This document shows, piece by piece, positions 63,018-64,000 of a stretch of 64,000 nucleotides of DNA. Numbering within the stretch: position 1 is the stretch's first letter; each line of letters begins with the position of its first letter. The translations under genes and the position numbers were made by a program. The notes under the pieces were generated by a model that did no database searches, was not told the origin of the DNA, and saw nothing but the letters and a program-made list of their open reading frames with translations. This stretch comes from Rhodovulum sp. P5. GTDB taxonomy: Bacteria; Pseudomonadota; Alphaproteobacteria; Rhodobacterales; Rhodobacteraceae. The stretch is from NCBI RefSeq assembly GCF_002079305.1, contig NZ_CP015039.1, forward strand, positions 3,078,501 through 3,142,500, written 5' to 3'.

Positions 63018-63923
63018 ATGGCAGGCCGGTGGCGCAACAAACTGACGTGGTCGCAAATCACGCCAGAGGCGGTGTATCTCAATCGCCGTCAGATCATGGG
63101 CGGTCTTGGTGCGATTGGGGTGGGTGCTGTTGCCTTGCCGGGGCAGGCTGCGCCGACGGATCTGGAACCCAACAGCTGGGAAGAAATCACCAGCTACAAC
63201 AATTTCTACGAGTTCGGGACCGACAAGAGCGACCCGCAACAATACGCCGGGCAGATGACGACCGACCCCTGGGCGGTCAAGATCGACGGGCTGGTGGCCC
63301 GGCCCGGGACCTACGATCTGGGCGATATCCAGAAGGTGGGGACGCTTGAGGAACGGCTCTATCGCCTTCGCTGTGTGGAGGCGTGGTCCATGGTCGTGCC
63401 TTGGGTCGGGTTCGAACTGGCCGATCTGCTGTCACATGTGGGCGTAGAGCCCTCCGCCAAGTATGTGGCGTTCGAGACCCTCTATCGCCCCGACGAAATG
63501 CGGGGGCAAAGACGTCCGGTTCTGGAATGGCCTTATGTAGAGGCGTTGCGGCTGGACGAGGCGATGCATCCTTTGACGATCATGGCGACAGGTCTTTACG
63601 GAAAGGACCTTCCCAACCAGAACGGCGCCCCGATCCGGCTGGTCGTTCCGTGGAAATACGGATTCAAATCGATCAAGTCGGTGGTGCGTATCACCCTTAC
63701 GGCGGACCAGCCGCCGACAAGCTGGAACCGTTATGCGCCGAACGAATATGGCTTCTACTCGAACGTGAACCCCGAGGTTGACCACCCGCGGTGGAGCCAG
63801 GGGACGGAACGGCGCATCGGCGGCGGCTTCTTTGCGCCGCGCGTGCCCACGCAGATGTTCAACGGCTATGCGGAGGAGGTGGCATCCCTCTACGCCGGCA
63901 TGGACTTGAAGACCAACTTCTGA
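63018..63923 (+). CDS. msrP: Periplasmic protein-methionine-sulfoxide reductase, molybdenum subunit
   Basis: 301 residues, the MsrP (YedY) family. It repairs oxidised Met in exported proteins with electrons from MsrQ. A Tat-like leader has twin Arg (NRRQIMGG, 23-24) but lacks the usual Phe-Leu after them. Mo-cofactor ligand C119 lies in [15 protein letters not shown]; ending [20 protein letters not shown] is typical. Stop and msrQ start overlap (TGATG). Confidence 0.96.
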   Translation: MAGRWRNKLTWSQITPEAVYLNRRQIMGGLGAIGVGAVALPGQAAPTDLEPNSWEEITSYNNFYEFGTDKSDPQQYAGQMTTDPWAVKIDGLVARPGTYDLGDIQKVGTLEERLYRLRCVEAWSMVVPWVGFELADLLSHVGVEPSAKYVAFETLYRPDEMRGQRRPVLEWPYVEALRLDEAMHPLTIMATGLYGKDLPNQNGAPIRLVVPWKYGFKSIKSVVRITLTADQPPTSWNRYAPNEYGFYSNVNPEVDHPRWSQGTERRIGGGFFAPRVPTQMFNGYAEEVASLYAGMDLKTNF

Positions 63924-64000
63924 TGTCGCCTGTCCAGTCGATCAATGGGGCGCTGCGCCATATCCCGGCATGGCCTGTCTATCTGGCGGGGGCGGTTCCG
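63923..64000 (+). CDS. msrQ: Haem-binding membrane subunit MsrQ, 5' part (runs past window end)
   Basis: Only the first 26 codons are inside: [20 protein letters not shown], then LAGAVP, compatible with the start of MsrQ (YedZ), the membrane haem b protein that feeds electrons to MsrP. Assigned mainly by its overlap with the msrP stop; no haem ligand is visible yet. Confidence 0.75.
   Translation, partial: MSPVQSINGALRHIPAWPVYLAGAVP

Overview
The window looks like chromosomal DNA of an alphaproteobacterium of the Rhodobacteraceae (Roseobacter/Rhodobacter group). Evidence: high GC, an alphaproteobacterial LexA box (GTTC-N7-GTTC), L-malyl-CoA lyase Mcl1, polyhydroxybutyrate genes phbA/phbB, a DgcN-DgcA D-glutamate pair, two VPLPA-CTERM exported proteins, a decaprenyl/octaprenyl diphosphate synthase, an ftsEX-plsC operon and pheS without pheT beside it. 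No rRNA, tRNA, transposon, prophage or CRISPR array was recognised.

Layout. 1-3.5 kb: the 3' part of a FIST-domain sensor gene, overlapping a hybrid histidine kinase with a LOV-type PAS domain. 3.6-7.3 kb (minus strand): metG, an MFS permease and an ImuA-like gene with an SOS box at its start. 7.4-12.2 kb: a periplasmic DsrE-like protein, a Tas-like aldo/keto reductase, a carnitine dehydrogenase-thioesterase fusion and an EAL phosphodiesterase. 12.3-14.3 kb: phbA and phbB, each followed by its own terminator. 14.4-24.4 kb: housekeeping and membrane genes (EamA exporter, YdcH, TrmN6-like methyltransferase, DUF2007, prenyl synthase, zinc-ribbon protein, ftsE-ftsX-plsC, accA, GyrI-like protein, cysK, ICMT-like methyltransferase). 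24.4-28.5 kb: mcl1 and a probable D-amino-acid catabolic operon (dgcN-dgcA-aminotransferase). 28.5-33 kb: SulP transporter, DUF1244, N-formylglutamate amidohydrolase, pyruvate kinase. 33-40.6 kb: VPLPA-CTERM proteins, rpmI-rplT, a NifQ-like protein, pheS, a YrhK protein, PhoD with a candidate Pho box and a mini cytochrome c, and ExoD.

40.9-57.0 kb is the most unusual part: a glycan-assembly island of nine genes in two divergent operons. It holds a 1178-residue fusion of a KpsC-like transferase, a GT2 transferase and a sulfotransferase, a protein with two GT4 modules, two single GT4 enzymes (one with a long N-terminal extension), a tandem methyltransferase, two further methyltransferases, a DUF115/MptE-like protein and a KpsS-like protein. 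It has no recognisable polymerase, flippase or ABC exporter, so it may modify or extend a surface glycan, or glycosylate a protein, with export supplied from elsewhere. 57.1-64 kb returns to ordinary genes: pyrF, clpB with a candidate heat-shock promoter, a DUF302 protein, an FMN-dependent glutamate-synthase-like membrane protein, and msrP followed by the first bases of msrQ.

Collective roles: phbA/phbB and mcl1 fit acetyl-CoA assimilation through the ethylmalonyl-CoA pathway and PHB storage. dgcN-dgcA-dat, the carnitine enzyme and N-formylglutamate amidohydrolase point to use of D-amino acids, betaines and histidine-type substrates, typical of marine heterotrophs. Functions are inferred from recognised motifs and family resemblance by eye; no database search was possible.
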